64,000 nucleotides of DNA. It comes from Gaiella sp038230035 (GTDB lineage Bacteria; Actinomycetota; Thermoleophilia; Gaiellales; Gaiellaceae). Shown here piece after piece: positions 28,079 to 37,148 of the stretch. Both the position numbers and the translations under genes were made by a program. The stretch is taken from NCBI GenBank assembly GCA_038230035.1, contig JBBRNX010000008.1, positions 51,222-115,221 on the forward strand, given 5' to 3'. The notes under the pieces are model-generated. The model ran no database searches and had not been told where the DNA came from. It was given only the letters and a program-made list of their open reading frames with translations. The number at the start of each line of letters is the position of its first letter. Position 1 is the stretch's first letter.

Positions 28079-28444
28079 CTAGTCGACGCGGCAGGCCTCG
28101 ACGCGAAACACGCGGCCGAGGAGGTCGCGGTGCTTCGCTGCCCGGCGGTAGAGCGCGTCGGTCAGGCGCGGGAACGTGTGCGCGAGTCTGCTCGTCACGC
28201 GGCCGCCTGGGAGGGCGGTGAGCAGTACGGTGACCGCTTCGCCCGCCGACGACACACGGCCCGTGCCGTCGACGACGTGAAACGACGTGTAGCGCTCCTT
28301 GCGGCTCATCGGCGCAAGCGCCGCGTCACCCAGGGCGCTGCCGATAGCCGCCGCCGTGATCCCGCCCCGCCGTGCCAGCCGTTGCGCGGCAGCCGTACAG
28401 AAGCCGCAGTCCTCGTCGTAAAGGATCGTCAGCGGTGTGGCCAC
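28079..28444 (-). CDS. DCC-family thiol-disulfide oxidoreductase (DUF393)
   Basis: The 121-residue protein opens PLTILYDEDCGFCTAAAQRL with the CxxC of the DCC family. Later segments (VVDGTGRVSSAGEAV and LYRRAAKHRDLLGRVF) also fit. A role in thiol-disulfide exchange is inferred from the family; no partner is seen. GTG 28444 is preceded by CACACT six bases upstream. Its 5' end faces phoH, and the two promoters share a 33-base gap. Confidence 0.85.
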   Translation of the reverse strand: MATPLTILYDEDCGFCTAAAQRLARRGGITAAAIGSALGDAALAPMSRKERYTSFHVVDGTGRVSSAGEAVTVLLTALPGGRVTSRLAHTFPRLTDALYRRAAKHRDLLGRVFRVEACRVD

Positions 28445-28464
28445 GATTCCAGTGTGCCCGACCG

Positions 28465-28470
28465 TACACT
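28465..28470 (+). promoter_or_regulatory. -10 box of a probable leaderless phoH transcript
   Basis: TACACT ends seven bases before ATG 28478; there is no Shine-Dalgarno sequence. Confidence 0.55.
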
Positions 28471-28477
28471 GAGCGAG

Positions 28478-29437
<960 letters not shown>

Positions 29438-29441
29438 CGCC

Positions 29442-29822
29442 GTGCTGGATGTCGAAGTCGACAACCGAAGCGGGGTGGAGGTGGACGAGGCCGGCGCGGT
29501 CGCACTCGCGCGCGAGGTGCTCGGGATCGAAGGTGTCGATTCGGGCGAGCTCGGGCTTGCGTTCGTCGCGCCCGAGGAGATCCGCGCGCTGAAGGCCGAG
29601 CACCTGGGGATCGATGAGGCAACCGACGTTCTCTCGTTCCCGATCGACGGGCGCGAGGATCTGCCGGACGAGGTCCCGCGTGCGCTCGGCGACATCGTCC
29701 TGTGCCCGCAGGTCGTCGGCGACGACTGGCGAGAGCCGCTCGTCCACGGGCTGCTCCATATCCTGGGTTACGACCACGGCAGAGAGATGGAGGCGCGCGA
29801 GAGCGTGCACGCCAGCCGATGA
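29442..29822 (+). CDS. ybeY: Endoribonuclease YbeY
   Basis: The 126-residue protein carries the zinc-binding signature HGLLHILGYDHG near the C-terminus, the conserved ATDVLSFPID and the LGDIVLCPQ strand. YbeY is a metal-dependent RNase involved in 16S rRNA maturation and ribosome quality control. It starts at GTG 29442, and its stop overlaps the ATG of the kinase gene (ATGA). The phoH-ybeY-dgkA-cdd-era order is a widely conserved bacterial cluster. Confidence 0.95.
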   Translation: MLDVEVDNRSGVEVDEAGAVALAREVLGIEGVDSGELGLAFVAPEEIRALKAEHLGIDEATDVLSFPIDGREDLPDEVPRALGDIVLCPQVVGDDWREPLVHGLLHILGYDHGREMEARESVHASR

Positions 29823-30547
29823 CGTCGCCGCGCCGCTCGCGGACGCTGCTCGAGAGCTTCAACTTCGCGTTCGAAGGGATCATCCACGTGATGCGCAACG
29901 AGCGGAATCTGCGCATCCACTTCGCGCTCGCACTTGGCGTGATCGTCGCCGCCGTGGCGTTCGACGTGACCCGGATCGAGCTCGTTGCGCTGCTCCTAGC
30001 TATCTCCTTCGTCCTGATAGCCGAGATGCTGAACTCGGCGCTCGAGGCGGTCGTCGACCTTGTCACGCCGAGCGTCGAGCCCTTCGCGAAGATCGCGAAG
30101 GACGTCGCGGCCGGAGCCGTCCTGATCGCGACGATCAACTCCGTCGCGATCGGCTATCTGGTCTTCTCGGGCGCCGTGGCCGAGCGGAGCAGCCACTTCC
30201 TCGACCGGCTCTCGCGCGCACCAGCCGACCTGACGCTGGTCGCGTTGGTCGTCACGATCATCCTCGTCATCGCCGCGAAGGCGCTCACCGGGCGCGGCAC
30301 GCCGATGCGTGGCGGGCTGCCGTCCGGGCACGCGGCTGTCGCATTTGCCGGCTGGATGGCTGCGACGCTCGTCCTCCACAATTCAGAGCATCAGTTCCTG
30401 ATCTCTACGCTGACGTTCATCATGGCGGTGCTCGTGGCTCAGACTCGCGTGGAATCCGGTGTTCATTCGGCGTTCGAGGTGATGCTCGGCGGGGTGCTCG
30501 GGGCGCTCGTGACGCTGACCTTCTTCCAGCTCTTCTTCGAGGGATGA
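29819..30547 (+). CDS. dgkA: Undecaprenol/diacylglycerol kinase fused to a PAP2-like phosphatase
   Basis: The 242-residue membrane protein joins two domains. Residues about 10-115 are a DgkA-type kinase: AFEGIIHVMRNERNLRIHF and the catalytic motif EMLNSALEAVVDL. Residues about 140-242 resemble PAP2 phosphatases: GGLPSGHAAVAF and ESGVHSAFEVMLGG, with the conserved His residues. Kinase and phosphatase on one chain would interconvert undecaprenol or diacylglycerol with their phosphates. Such fusions are known in Firmicutes and actinobacteria. It overlaps ybeY upstream and cdd downstream. Confidence 0.88.
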   Translation: MTSPRRSRTLLESFNFAFEGIIHVMRNERNLRIHFALALGVIVAAVAFDVTRIELVALLLAISFVLIAEMLNSALEAVVDLVTPSVEPFAKIAKDVAAGAVLIATINSVAIGYLVFSGAVAERSSHFLDRLSRAPADLTLVALVVTIILVIAAKALTGRGTPMRGGLPSGHAAVAFAGWMAATLVLHNSEHQFLISTLTFIMAVLVAQTRVESGVHSAFEVMLGGVLGALVTLTFFQLFFEG

Positions 30548-30915
30548 CGGATCTCGAGCTTCTCGCGCTCGCCGACGCCGTCGCGTCGCGGGCCTACGCG
30601 CCGTACTCGCAGTTCAACGTGGGTTGTGCGGTTCTTGCGCGCGACGGGCGCGTGATCGAGGGCGTCAATGTCGAGAATGCCGCGTACCCGCTCGGCGTGT
30701 GTGCGGAGCGAACCGCGTTCTCGCGGGCGGTAGCGGAGGGCTACCGGCCCGGCGACTTCACGGTTGCAGCGATCACCGCATCGCCGTGTGGTGGCTGCCG
30801 GCAGTGGCTCCACGAGATGGGCGTCGAGCGCGTCGTCTTCCGGAACGCGGGCGAGGTGAAGACGAAGACGCCCGCCGAGCTGCTGCCCGACTCCTTCGAC
30901 TCGGCGATCCTTTGA
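30544..30915 (+). CDS. cdd: Cytidine deaminase
   Basis: The 123-residue protein has the small homotetrameric Cdd fold. Zinc ligands and the catalytic Glu are in CAERTAFSRAV and PCGGCRQWL; AYAPYSQFNVGCAV and GVNVENAAYPLGVCAE are the other hallmarks. It deaminates cytidine and deoxycytidine for pyrimidine salvage. The ATG overlaps the preceding stop by ATGA, so it is coupled. Confidence 0.95.
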   Translation: MTDLELLALADAVASRAYAPYSQFNVGCAVLARDGRVIEGVNVENAAYPLGVCAERTAFSRAVAEGYRPGDFTVAAITASPCGGCRQWLHEMGVERVVFRNAGEVKTKTPAELLPDSFDSAIL

Positions 30916-30917
30916 TA

Positions 30918-31820
30918 GTGAGAGGCTCGCAAGCTGGTGCCCGCAGCACCTCTACGCACCGGCTGAACGCAGACCGCGGTCTGCGTCGCCCAGGTCGGAT
31001 CGTATGGTCGGCGCTGAACGGTCTGAACAACATGCTTCCTCCGGTTTGGCTCGATGACCGGATCGAGCTACGCGACTTTTCCATGGCCGACCTCCCGGGG
31101 GTGGACCATTTGGGTCGGCTCGCTCCGAGCGCGTCGCCGGCGAGGATGCTCTCCGATCTGTTCTGGATGAACGTGTCCTGGTCATCGCTCACAGATGCTC
31201 TCGGCCCACTCCGCCTCCTTGATGTTGGCTGCGGCAAGGGGTACTACGGGCCGCGTCTCATTGAATGGAGCGGTGGAGAGGTCGAGAGCTATGTCGGGAT
31301 CGACGCTGTTCCCCGCCCGAGCTGGGCGAAACTCGAGGCGGGCGATGCTCGCCTGCGGTACGTGGTGGGCGATGCATCCAGGCTGACCGTCCCAAACGAC
31401 GTGAACCTCATCATCTCGCAGTCCTGTCTCGAGCATGTCGAAGACGACATGGTGTTCTTCAGCCGGATCAGGGATCAGCTCGTCCCCCGGTCCACGCCCT
31501 GGCTTCAGCTCCACCTCGTTCCTGCTGCTGCGTGCCGGAGCCTCTATGGCCCGCACGGGGTGCGGCAATACACGCTGCGCACGATCTCGAGGGCGACGCG
31601 GCTCTATGGCGGTCCGGCTCGGTTCGTGCTCTTCAGGCTCGGCGGCGAGAAATGCATCGACGCCCACCGGATGTACGTCACTACGAGGCTGAGGGAACAA
31701 AGCCCGGCGCGGTACCGGGACGCGGTACGGACTGCCGTCGAGTCGGAGCTACAGACACGGCATGGTGCTGCACTGTTCTACGCGTTCGCCATTGCGTCGG
31801 GTTCGGAAGTCGTACTGTGA
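30918..31820 (+). CDS. SAM-dependent methyltransferase of unknown substrate
   Basis: A class I methyltransferase domain lies in the middle: LRLLDVGCGKGYYGPRL is the SAM-binding loop, then VESYVGIDAVPRP and ISQSCLEHVEDDMVFFSRI. The C-terminal part is not recognised. The start is uncertain: GTG 30918 gives about 300 residues and ATG 31032 about 262; neither has a good ribosome-binding site, but the region between them reads like protein. The gene is inserted between cdd and era, which are normally adjacent, and its stop overlaps era (GTGA). Confidence 0.7.
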   Translation: MRGSQAGARSTSTHRLNADRGLRRPGRIVWSALNGLNNMLPPVWLDDRIELRDFSMADLPGVDHLGRLAPSASPARMLSDLFWMNVSWSSLTDALGPLRLLDVGCGKGYYGPRLIEWSGGEVESYVGIDAVPRPSWAKLEAGDARLRYVVGDASRLTVPNDVNLIISQSCLEHVEDDMVFFSRIRDQLVPRSTPWLQLHLVPAAACRSLYGPHGVRQYTLRTISRATRLYGGPARFVLFRLGGEKCIDAHRMYVTTRLREQSPARYRDAVRTAVESELQTRHGAALFYAFAIASGSEVVL

Positions 31821-32680
31821 AGTCCGGTTTCGTCGCGCTCGCGGGCCGCCCGAACGTCGGCAAGTCGACACTTGTCAACGCGCTCTGCGGCGACAAGGTC
31901 GCGATCACCTCGAAGGTGCCGAACACGACGCGCCGCCGGATCTACGGCGTCGCGAACGGCCCCGACTATCAGCTCGTGCTCGTCGATCTGCCGGGGTTCC
32001 AGCGGCCGATCGACCCTGTTACCGACAGGATGCAGTCGACTGTAGATGCCTCGTTTGCCGACGTACACGTCGTGCTCGTCGTCCTCGACGCGCGCGAGCG
32101 GATCGGTCCTGGCGACAGGTTCGTCGCCCGGCGCGCGTTCGGCAGCGGGGTGCCGGTGATCATCGCGCTGAACAAGATCGACCGGCTGAGCCCGGGGCAC
32201 ATCGCGAGTCAGATGAAGGTGGCGTCCGCGCTCGGCGACTTCCATGCGCTCCACCCGATCAGCGCGAAGACGAAGGACGGCGTCGACGAGCTACGCAGCG
32301 ACCTCGCCTTCCTGCTGCCGGAGGACGGCCAGCTGTTCTTCCCGCGCGACGAGTCGACCGATCAGACTGTCGAGCAGCGTGTCGCCGAGGTGATCCGCGA
32401 GAAGGCGCTCCACCTGACCCACGAGGAGGTACCGCACGCGCTCGCCGTCGTCGTCGACGAGATCGAGGAGAAAGTGCTGCGCGCGTTCGTGATCGTCGAG
32501 ACCGAGTCGCAGAAAGGGATCCTCGTCGGCAAGAAGGGCGCGATGATCCGCGAGATCGGGACGCGCGCTCGACCCGAGGTGGAGGCGCTGGTCGGGCACA
32601 AGGTCTTCCTGCAGCTGGTTGTGAAGGTGCGGTCAAACTGGCGCCGCGACGCAGGCCAGTTCGAGCGACTGGGGCTCTAG
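31817..32680 (+). CDS. era: GTPase Era
   Basis: The 287-residue protein has an N-terminal G domain (G1 GRPNVGKST, G3 DLPGFQ, G4 NKID, plus the NTTRRRIYGV effector loop) and a C-terminal KH domain with SQKGILVGKKGAMIREIGT. Era binds the 3' end of 16S rRNA and promotes 30S assembly. GTG 31817 overlaps the preceding stop. It ends the phoH-era cluster. Confidence 0.97.
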   Translation: MKSGFVALAGRPNVGKSTLVNALCGDKVAITSKVPNTTRRRIYGVANGPDYQLVLVDLPGFQRPIDPVTDRMQSTVDASFADVHVVLVVLDARERIGPGDRFVARRAFGSGVPVIIALNKIDRLSPGHIASQMKVASALGDFHALHPISAKTKDGVDELRSDLAFLLPEDGQLFFPRDESTDQTVEQRVAEVIREKALHLTHEEVPHALAVVVDEIEEKVLRAFVIVETESQKGILVGKKGAMIREIGTRARPEVEALVGHKVFLQLVVKVRSNWRRDAGQFERLGL

Positions 32681-32772
32681 CCTCCCGGCCACACCAGGCT
32701 CGATCTCCGCCGTTGGCCGAACGCAATGCCGGACCGACGGCTTGTTGTGGCGCTTGGCCGCCGTAATGAGAG

Positions 32773-32778
32773 TATTGC
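32773..32778 (+). promoter_or_regulatory. -10 box of a probable leaderless hydrolase transcript
   Basis: TATTGC ends six bases before GTG 32785. The match to TANNNT is imperfect at the last base. Confidence 0.35.
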
Positions 32779-32784
32779 GACGTC

Positions 32785-33555
32785 GTGCCGTACGCTGAAC
32801 TCGACGGTCTAAGTCTGTACTACGAGCGGGCTGGTAGCGGCGAGCCTGAGCTGCTGTTCGTTCACGGTTGGTGCTGCGACCGCACGGCCTTCCGGCCGCA
32901 GTTCGACTACTTCGCGCAGACGCGTTCTGTCACGGCGGTCGACCTGCGCGGTTGCGGCCGGAGCGACCGCCCGGAGGCGGGCTACAGCATCCCCGACTTC
33001 GCCGACGACCTCTCACGGTTATGCGCCGAGGTCGGTATCGCAAAGCCGGTGATCGTCGGTCACAGTCTCGGCGGGATGATCGGCGTCGAGCTTGCCGCTC
33101 GTCACCCCTCGTTGGCGCGCGCGCTCGTTCTCGTCGACCCGGGGCCGATCGACCCGCTGCCGGAGACCATCAAGCTGTTCAGCTCGTTTGCGGAGCAGCT
33201 CGCCGGACCGAGTGGTGAGGACGTCCGACGCCTGTACGTCCAAGACATGGGCGCCCGGGACAAGGATCTCGCACGCTGGATCGTCGACGAGATGTGCGCC
33301 GTCCCACTGCCGATCGCGACCGCAGTGATCCGCGGCGTCACGGCCTGGAACGGCGTCGGCGCGCTCGCCCTCTGCACCATCCCGACGTTGTTGCTCCGGG
33401 CGACACTCGACGCAACCCCCGACGCCATCCGGTTGCGCGCGATCAAGCCCGACCTGGAAGTCGGCATCACGGTCGGGGCCGGTCACTTTCACCAGCTTGA
33501 AGTGCCCGAGCAGGTCAACGCCATGATCGAGCGGTTCCTCGCGGTCGCGCTCTGA
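32785..33555 (+). CDS. Alpha/beta-hydrolase
   Basis: The 256-residue protein has the full alpha/beta-hydrolase pattern: oxyanion segment LLFVHGWCCD, the nucleophile elbow VGHSLGGM, acid strand TLLLRATLDATPD and catalytic His in GAGHFHQLE. It resembles the proline-iminopeptidase/esterase branch, but the substrate is unknown. It starts at GTG 32785 and appears monocistronic. Confidence 0.85.
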   Translation: MPYAELDGLSLYYERAGSGEPELLFVHGWCCDRTAFRPQFDYFAQTRSVTAVDLRGCGRSDRPEAGYSIPDFADDLSRLCAEVGIAKPVIVGHSLGGMIGVELAARHPSLARALVLVDPGPIDPLPETIKLFSSFAEQLAGPSGEDVRRLYVQDMGARDKDLARWIVDEMCAVPLPIATAVIRGVTAWNGVGALALCTIPTLLLRATLDATPDAIRLRAIKPDLEVGITVGAGHFHQLEVPEQVNAMIERFLAVAL

Positions 33556-33680
33556 TCGGCGAACGCCTGATGGAACCGAAGTCACTCTTCCCCGTCACAT
33601 TTCGGTGCTCTTCGATGAGGGCTTTCGGCAACTGAAGGCGGGTGTGCGAAGATCGCGCGTCAGCCATCGAAGGAGCCGTC

Positions 33681-33965
33681 ATGTGGGCACGCGTTGCGAG
33701 GTTCGAGGGTAGTCCGGAAGACGTCGAATCGAGGGTCGAGAGACTGCGTGAGATGGTCGACGCGGGAGGTCTACCGCCTGAGCTCGACGGAGCGAAGCTC
33801 CTGATGCTTACCGATCGCGTGTCCGGTGGAATGCTCGGCGTCACGCTCTTCGACAGCGAAGAGGCCATGCGCAAAGCTGACGTCGTGATGAACGCGGGCG
33901 GTGGACGTGCCGGCGCGCGCACCGGCGTCGAGTTCTACGAAGTGCCAGTTCGCATCGGCGTCTAG
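33681..33965 (+). CDS. Small ABM-like dimeric alpha/beta-barrel protein
   Basis: The 94-residue protein begins MWARVARFEGSPEDVESRV, continues with AKLLMLTDRVSGGMLGVTLF and EEAMRKADVVMN, and ends VEFYEVPVRIGV. This strand-helix-strand repeat is that of antibiotic-biosynthesis-monooxygenase-like dimeric barrels. No catalytic role is known for this group. GAAGGAG lies six bases before ATG 33681, which decides the start against the upstream GTG at 33642. Confidence 0.7.
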   Translation: MWARVARFEGSPEDVESRVERLREMVDAGGLPPELDGAKLLMLTDRVSGGMLGVTLFDSEEAMRKADVVMNAGGGRAGARTGVEFYEVPVRIGV

Positions 33966-34074
33966 CTACGGTCGACTACTCGACCGCGAGCCGATCGGGA
34001 TGACCTGGCCCTGCCGAGCTTAAGACTGCTTCCTACCACCAGAGCCCCGTCTCCAGCTCCCGCCTGGCGGCATG

Positions 34075-34425
34075 CTAACGCCGCAGCGGGGATCCGAAGC
34101 GGATGAGGTTCCCGTCGAGATCCTCATGGGAACCCTCACGCTTGCCGTACTCGAAGTCCTGTGGCTCGATGAAGTCGACACCGACGCCTCTCCACTCCTC
34201 GGCGAGAGCGTCTGCGTCATCCACGTGCATGTAGATCGACCCGCGACCCACGCGCTCAGGATCGACGCCTGGTCCTGCGAGATGGATCGTCAGCTCGTCG
34301 TGATGGGCGAACGCGTACCCCTCGTCATGATGCGAGGTGCTGAAGCCTAACCGCTCGTAGTGGGCGACCGCCCGCGCCACATCCGAGACCACGAAGATCG
34401 GCTCGACACTCACGACGCATCGCAT
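34075..34425 (-). CDS. VOC-family protein (glyoxalase/bleomycin resistance-like)
   Basis: The 116-residue protein has VEPIFVVSDVARAVAHYERL, GFSTSHHDEGYAFAHHDELT and the C-terminal HEDLDGNLIRFGSP, a complete two-motif vicinal-oxygen-chelate domain. Candidate metal ligands are His and Glu in the second strand set. Its substrate is unknown. ATG 34425 is preceded by TATCAT at six bases. Confidence 0.82.
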   Translation of the reverse strand: MRCVVSVEPIFVVSDVARAVAHYERLGFSTSHHDEGYAFAHHDELTIHLAGPGVDPERVGRGSIYMHVDDADALAEEWRGVGVDFIEPQDFEYGKREGSHEDLDGNLIRFGSPLRR

Positions 34426-34431
34426 ACCGAG

Positions 34432-34437
34432 ATGATA
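34432..34437 (-). promoter_or_regulatory. -10 box of a probable leaderless VOC-gene transcript
   Basis: TATCAT on the minus strand ends six bases before ATG 34425. This is one of the closest consensus matches in the window. Confidence 0.55.
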
Positions 34438-34474
34438 GGAGCTCGTCGCCGACCTCCATCCGAGGCCACCGCCG

Positions 34475-34960
34475 TTAGTCGCCGGGAGCCAGCGGCGGGC
34501 CGAGATTGACTTGACCGTGGGCTTGAAAGAGCGCCTCTAGCTCCACCGCCGAAGGTCGCTGCGCATCGCTCGGCGGCAGAGTCCGCGTGATGGCCGGCAC
34601 GGACCCGTCCCGCACCAGTTCCTCGAGCCCCGCAGGCGTGCTGAGCACGAGCACGCGCGCGGTGTCGCTGTCCACTCGGAAGGTATGCGCGACTCCCATC
34701 GGCACGACAGCCGCCGCCCCGGTCGCGAGTTGGAAGCGCTGCTCTCCGGCCTGGAGAGTGAGCTGCCCGTCCAGCACGATGTAGCTCTCGTCCTGGGGAT
34801 GCGTGTGAAGCGGCGGCGATGCGTGCTGCGGGAACAGGAACTCGATCAACGCGAAGCGGCCGTCGCTTGCTGCACCTGCGATTCGGATCGTTGCCAGGGT
34901 TCCGAGGAACCAAAGCTGCTCACCCTCCCCCGAGTCTGACCATGTCGCCTCCGCGGTCAC
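34475..34960 (-). CDS. Cupin-domain protein
   Basis: The 161-residue protein has a cupin core: HASPPLHTHPQDESYIVLDG with three ligand candidates, then GAAAVVPMGVAHTFRVDSD. The tail RPSAVELEALFQAHGQVNLG is typical of quercetin 2,3-dioxygenase-like cupins of actinobacteria, but substrate is not assignable. It starts at GTG 34960, nine bases after the FKBP stop, so it is probably the last gene of a minus-strand PPOX-FKBP-cupin run. Confidence 0.78.
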   Translation of the reverse strand: MTAEATWSDSGEGEQLWFLGTLATIRIAGAASDGRFALIEFLFPQHASPPLHTHPQDESYIVLDGQLTLQAGEQRFQLATGAAAVVPMGVAHTFRVDSDTARVLVLSTPAGLEELVRDGSVPAITRTLPPSDAQRPSAVELEALFQAHGQVNLGPPLAPGD

Positions 34961-34969
34961 TTCGCCGCG

Positions 34970-35344
34970 CTAGCCCACTGCGAGGAGGTCGACCACGAAG
35001 ACGAGCGGCTCGTGGGGCTTGATCACACCGCCGGCTCCTCGTGCGCCGTACGCCATCGCCGATGGGATCGTCAGCTTGCGGCGACCGCCGACCCTCATCC
35101 CCGCCACACCCTGATCCCAACCGGGGATGACCTGACCCTTGCCGAGCTTGAACTCGAACGGCTGGCCGCGGTTCCACGAGGCGTCGAACTCGTCGCCGGT
35201 CGAGAACGCGACGCCGACGTAGTGCACCGAAACCTTCGCGCCCGCAACTGCCTCGGCGCCGTCGCCGACGACGAAATCCTCGACACCCAGGTCGAAGGGG
35301 ATGTCACCGTCGGGCTTGTCGATCTGCGGGCGCTCGAGCGGCAC
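34970..35344 (-). CDS. FKBP-type peptidyl-prolyl cis-trans isomerase
   Basis: The 124-residue cytoplasmic FKBP has VSVHYVGVAFSTGDEFDASW, PFEFKLGKGQVIPGWDQGV, GMRVGGRRKLTIPS and HEPLVFVVDLL, which carry the aromatic active-site residues of the fold. It catalyses proline isomerisation. There is no signal peptide. The GTG start at 35344 is four bases after the PPOX stop. Confidence 0.92.
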   Translation of the reverse strand: MPLERPQIDKPDGDIPFDLGVEDFVVGDGAEAVAGAKVSVHYVGVAFSTGDEFDASWNRGQPFEFKLGKGQVIPGWDQGVAGMRVGGRRKLTIPSAMAYGARGAGGVIKPHEPLVFVVDLLAVG

Positions 35345-35348
35345 GTCG

Positions 35349-35741
35349 CTAGTGGACTTTCTGCGACTCGGGGGCGATCCGGAGGATGACGCGTTCGGAC
35401 GTGATGATCGACGGGTCGTAGTCCTTGCCGCGGTACTTGCGCGAGAGCTTGTCGATGTGAGCCCGCGCCTCGGGTCCGCGAACGGTCGCGACTACGCGGC
35501 CTCGCACCTCGGCGTAGTGATAGGGATCGGCCGCGTCCCACACGGTCACCGTCACGCGTGGGTCGCGCTCGACGGCGCGGAACTTGTCGCGATGCACCTC
35601 GGTGTTGATCAGGACTTCGTCGTCCGTGGCGTCGACCCACATCACGTGCGTCATCGCGGCGCCGGAGCGAAGGTGCACGGTGAACGCCGCGAAGTTCGCA
35701 CCCTGCGCGAGATCGCGTGCGGTCGGGTCGACGGCGGCCAT
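35349..35741 (-). CDS. PPOX-class F420-dependent oxidoreductase-like protein
   Basis: The 130-residue split-barrel protein shows AAFTVHLRSGAAMTHVMWVD, LINTEVHRDKFRAVERDPRV and AEVRGRVVATV, the pattern of actinobacterial F420-binding PPOX proteins. Cofactor F420 rather than FMN is inferred from the family. ATG 35741 is preceded by TAGGCT at six bases on the minus strand. Confidence 0.85.
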   Translation of the reverse strand: MAAVDPTARDLAQGANFAAFTVHLRSGAAMTHVMWVDATDDEVLINTEVHRDKFRAVERDPRVTVTVWDAADPYHYAEVRGRVVATVRGPEARAHIDKLSRKYRGKDYDPSIITSERVILRIAPESQKVH

Positions 35742-35747
35742 GGCTCG

Positions 35748-35753
35748 AGCCTA
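35748..35753 (-). promoter_or_regulatory. -10 box of a probable leaderless PPOX transcript
   Basis: TAGGCT on the minus strand ends six bases before ATG 35741. It overlaps the last codons of the upstream cyclase gene. Confidence 0.45.
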
Positions 35754-36605
35754 CCGGGCTGAGCTCTGGCGGTGTCGCCCGGCGCCGCCCTTCGCGGCAA
35801 CGACGGCGGATCGAGGCGGCGGGAAGTCCACGGGCAGGTCTTCGGCCTGGAGCTGGTAGAGATCGACGGGCTCGGGGAGGCCGTCGAATCTCCACGGGCC
35901 GAGGCCACGGAGGCTGACCCCGTCCGGTAGGAAATCGGCGACCGCCGCGTGCACTGCCGAGGAGATGACGATCTGACCGCCGTGCGCCGAGTTGCCGATG
36001 CGCGCGGCAGCATGGACGGCGAGGCCGACGTAGCCGGTGTCGGTGAGCGCCGGGCGACCACGATGGATGCCGATGCGGAGCCGAACTTCGACTCCATCCG
36101 GCCAGAGGCTCGCACGCATCGCCCGTTGAATCGCGAGGGCGGCAGCGAGCGCGTTCGGGGCGCGCTCGAAGACCGCGAACAGGTCGTCGGCCCGAGCGTC
36201 GACCTCGCGGCCTTCGGCGTGCCGCACCGCGGCTCGAACCTGGCGACGGATGTCGGCCAGCAATCGGGCGTATCGGTCACCAAGGCGGCGAAGTAGCTCC
36301 GTGGAGCCCTCCAGATCCGTCAGGAGAAAGACGACGTGGCCACTGGGCAGCTTTCGCTGCGGATTGAGCTGCGAGCTGATAAAGCCGAGAGGCATGATCC
36401 CGTGCTTCTTGGCCGCGCGCAGCAGCCGCGTGCGTGCCTTGTCCTTTGCACCCTCGTCGTCGAACTCCACCTGTCCGAAACGCGCCAGGGCGTTCCGAAC
36501 GTGCGCAGCGTCGTTGATCGGTAGACGACGCTTTCCGAGCGAATCGATGTAGGCAAACGCGCTGTCGGGAAGTTGCGATCGCTCTCTCGCGCCGAGCGGT
36601 GGCAT
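35751..36605 (-). CDS. Class III nucleotide cyclase with N-terminal DUF6582-like domain
   Basis: About 284 residues. Residues about 10-85 (DSAFAYIDSLGKRRLPINDA and AHVRNALARFGQVEF) resemble DUF6582. A class III adenylate/guanylate cyclase domain follows: FLLTDLEGSTELLRRLGDRY with the first metal Asp, VDARADDLFAVF with the second, and GYVGLAVHAAARIGNSAHGG. The second metal motif reads ARADD instead of the usual EGD, which may alter activity. A cyclic-nucleotide-binding gene lies directly upstream on the same strand, so producer and sensor may be co-transcribed. ATG 36620 is an alternative start. Confidence 0.8.
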   Translation of the reverse strand: MPPLGARERSQLPDSAFAYIDSLGKRRLPINDAAHVRNALARFGQVEFDDEGAKDKARTRLLRAAKKHGIMPLGFISSQLNPQRKLPSGHVVFLLTDLEGSTELLRRLGDRYARLLADIRRQVRAAVRHAEGREVDARADDLFAVFERAPNALAAALAIQRAMRASLWPDGVEVRLRIGIHRGRPALTDTGYVGLAVHAAARIGNSAHGGQIVISSAVHAAVADFLPDGVSLRGLGPWRFDGLPEPVDLYQLQAEDLPVDFPPPRSAVVAAKGGAGRHRQSSAR

Positions 36606-36649
36606 GGCCGCATCATGCACGACGCCGGCAACAGCCCGGCGGCTGGGAT

Positions 36650-37077
36650 CTACGCCTTGTCGCCGACGTCGTCCGAGCCGACACGCTCCGCGAGCGCGCG
36701 TGCGACCTTGAGCCAGATCTCGGGCGTCCTATCGAGGAGCGCGACGAAATGCCGGTCGGCGATCACGAGCACGTCGACGGCCGTCACGGTCGTCACCGTC
36801 GCCGACCGCGGCGCCTTCGAGAGCAAGGCCATCTCCCCGACGAAGTTGCCCGGTCCGAGCGTGGAGACCTTCCTGCCGTTTCGACGTACCTCCACTTCGC
36901 CCGCGACGAGCACAAAGAATTCGCGGCGGCGATCACCCTGCTGCATCAGTACCTTGCCTGCCGGAAGGTCGAGCTCATCGGCGACGCCGGCGATCAGCGT
37001 CAGGTCCTTTTCGAGCAGTGCTCGAAGAGCGGGACGCGACGCAGCAGATCGATCTTCGAGTTCGCGCGGAGGGCCAT
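36650..37077 (-). pseudogene. Cyclic-nucleotide-binding domain protein, interrupted by a frameshift
   Basis: From ATG 37077 the frame reads MALRANSKIDLLRRVPLFEH and then stops after CSKRT. Shifting one base gives DLTLIAGVADELDLPAGKVL, joining a cNMP-binding domain with GPGNFVGEMALLSKAPRSATV, the phosphate-binding cassette. The break is at an AAAA run (plus-strand 37008-37011), where one A or G is missing. No DNA-binding domain follows, so the intact protein would be a stand-alone cNMP sensor of about 142 residues. It precedes the cyclase gene by 44 bases. TAGAGT at 37085-37090 is seven bases before the ATG. Confidence 0.72.
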
Positions 37078-37084
37078 TCCCGGC

Positions 37085-37090
37085 ACTCTA
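37085..37090 (-). promoter_or_regulatory. -10 box of a probable leaderless transcript (cNMP-binding gene)
   Basis: TAGAGT on the minus strand ends seven bases before ATG 37077; no Shine-Dalgarno sequence. Confidence 0.45.
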
Positions 37091-37135
37091 AGCCGTCGGG
37101 TCGGCGCGAGGCAAGGGAGCGCGACAAAGCGCGAC

Positions 37136-37141
37136 TACACT
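37136..37141 (+). promoter_or_regulatory. -10 box of a probable leaderless deoC transcript
   Basis: TACACT ends seven bases before ATG 37149. The same hexamer at the same spacing precedes phoH. Confidence 0.55.
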
Positions 37142-37148
37142 GCGACGG

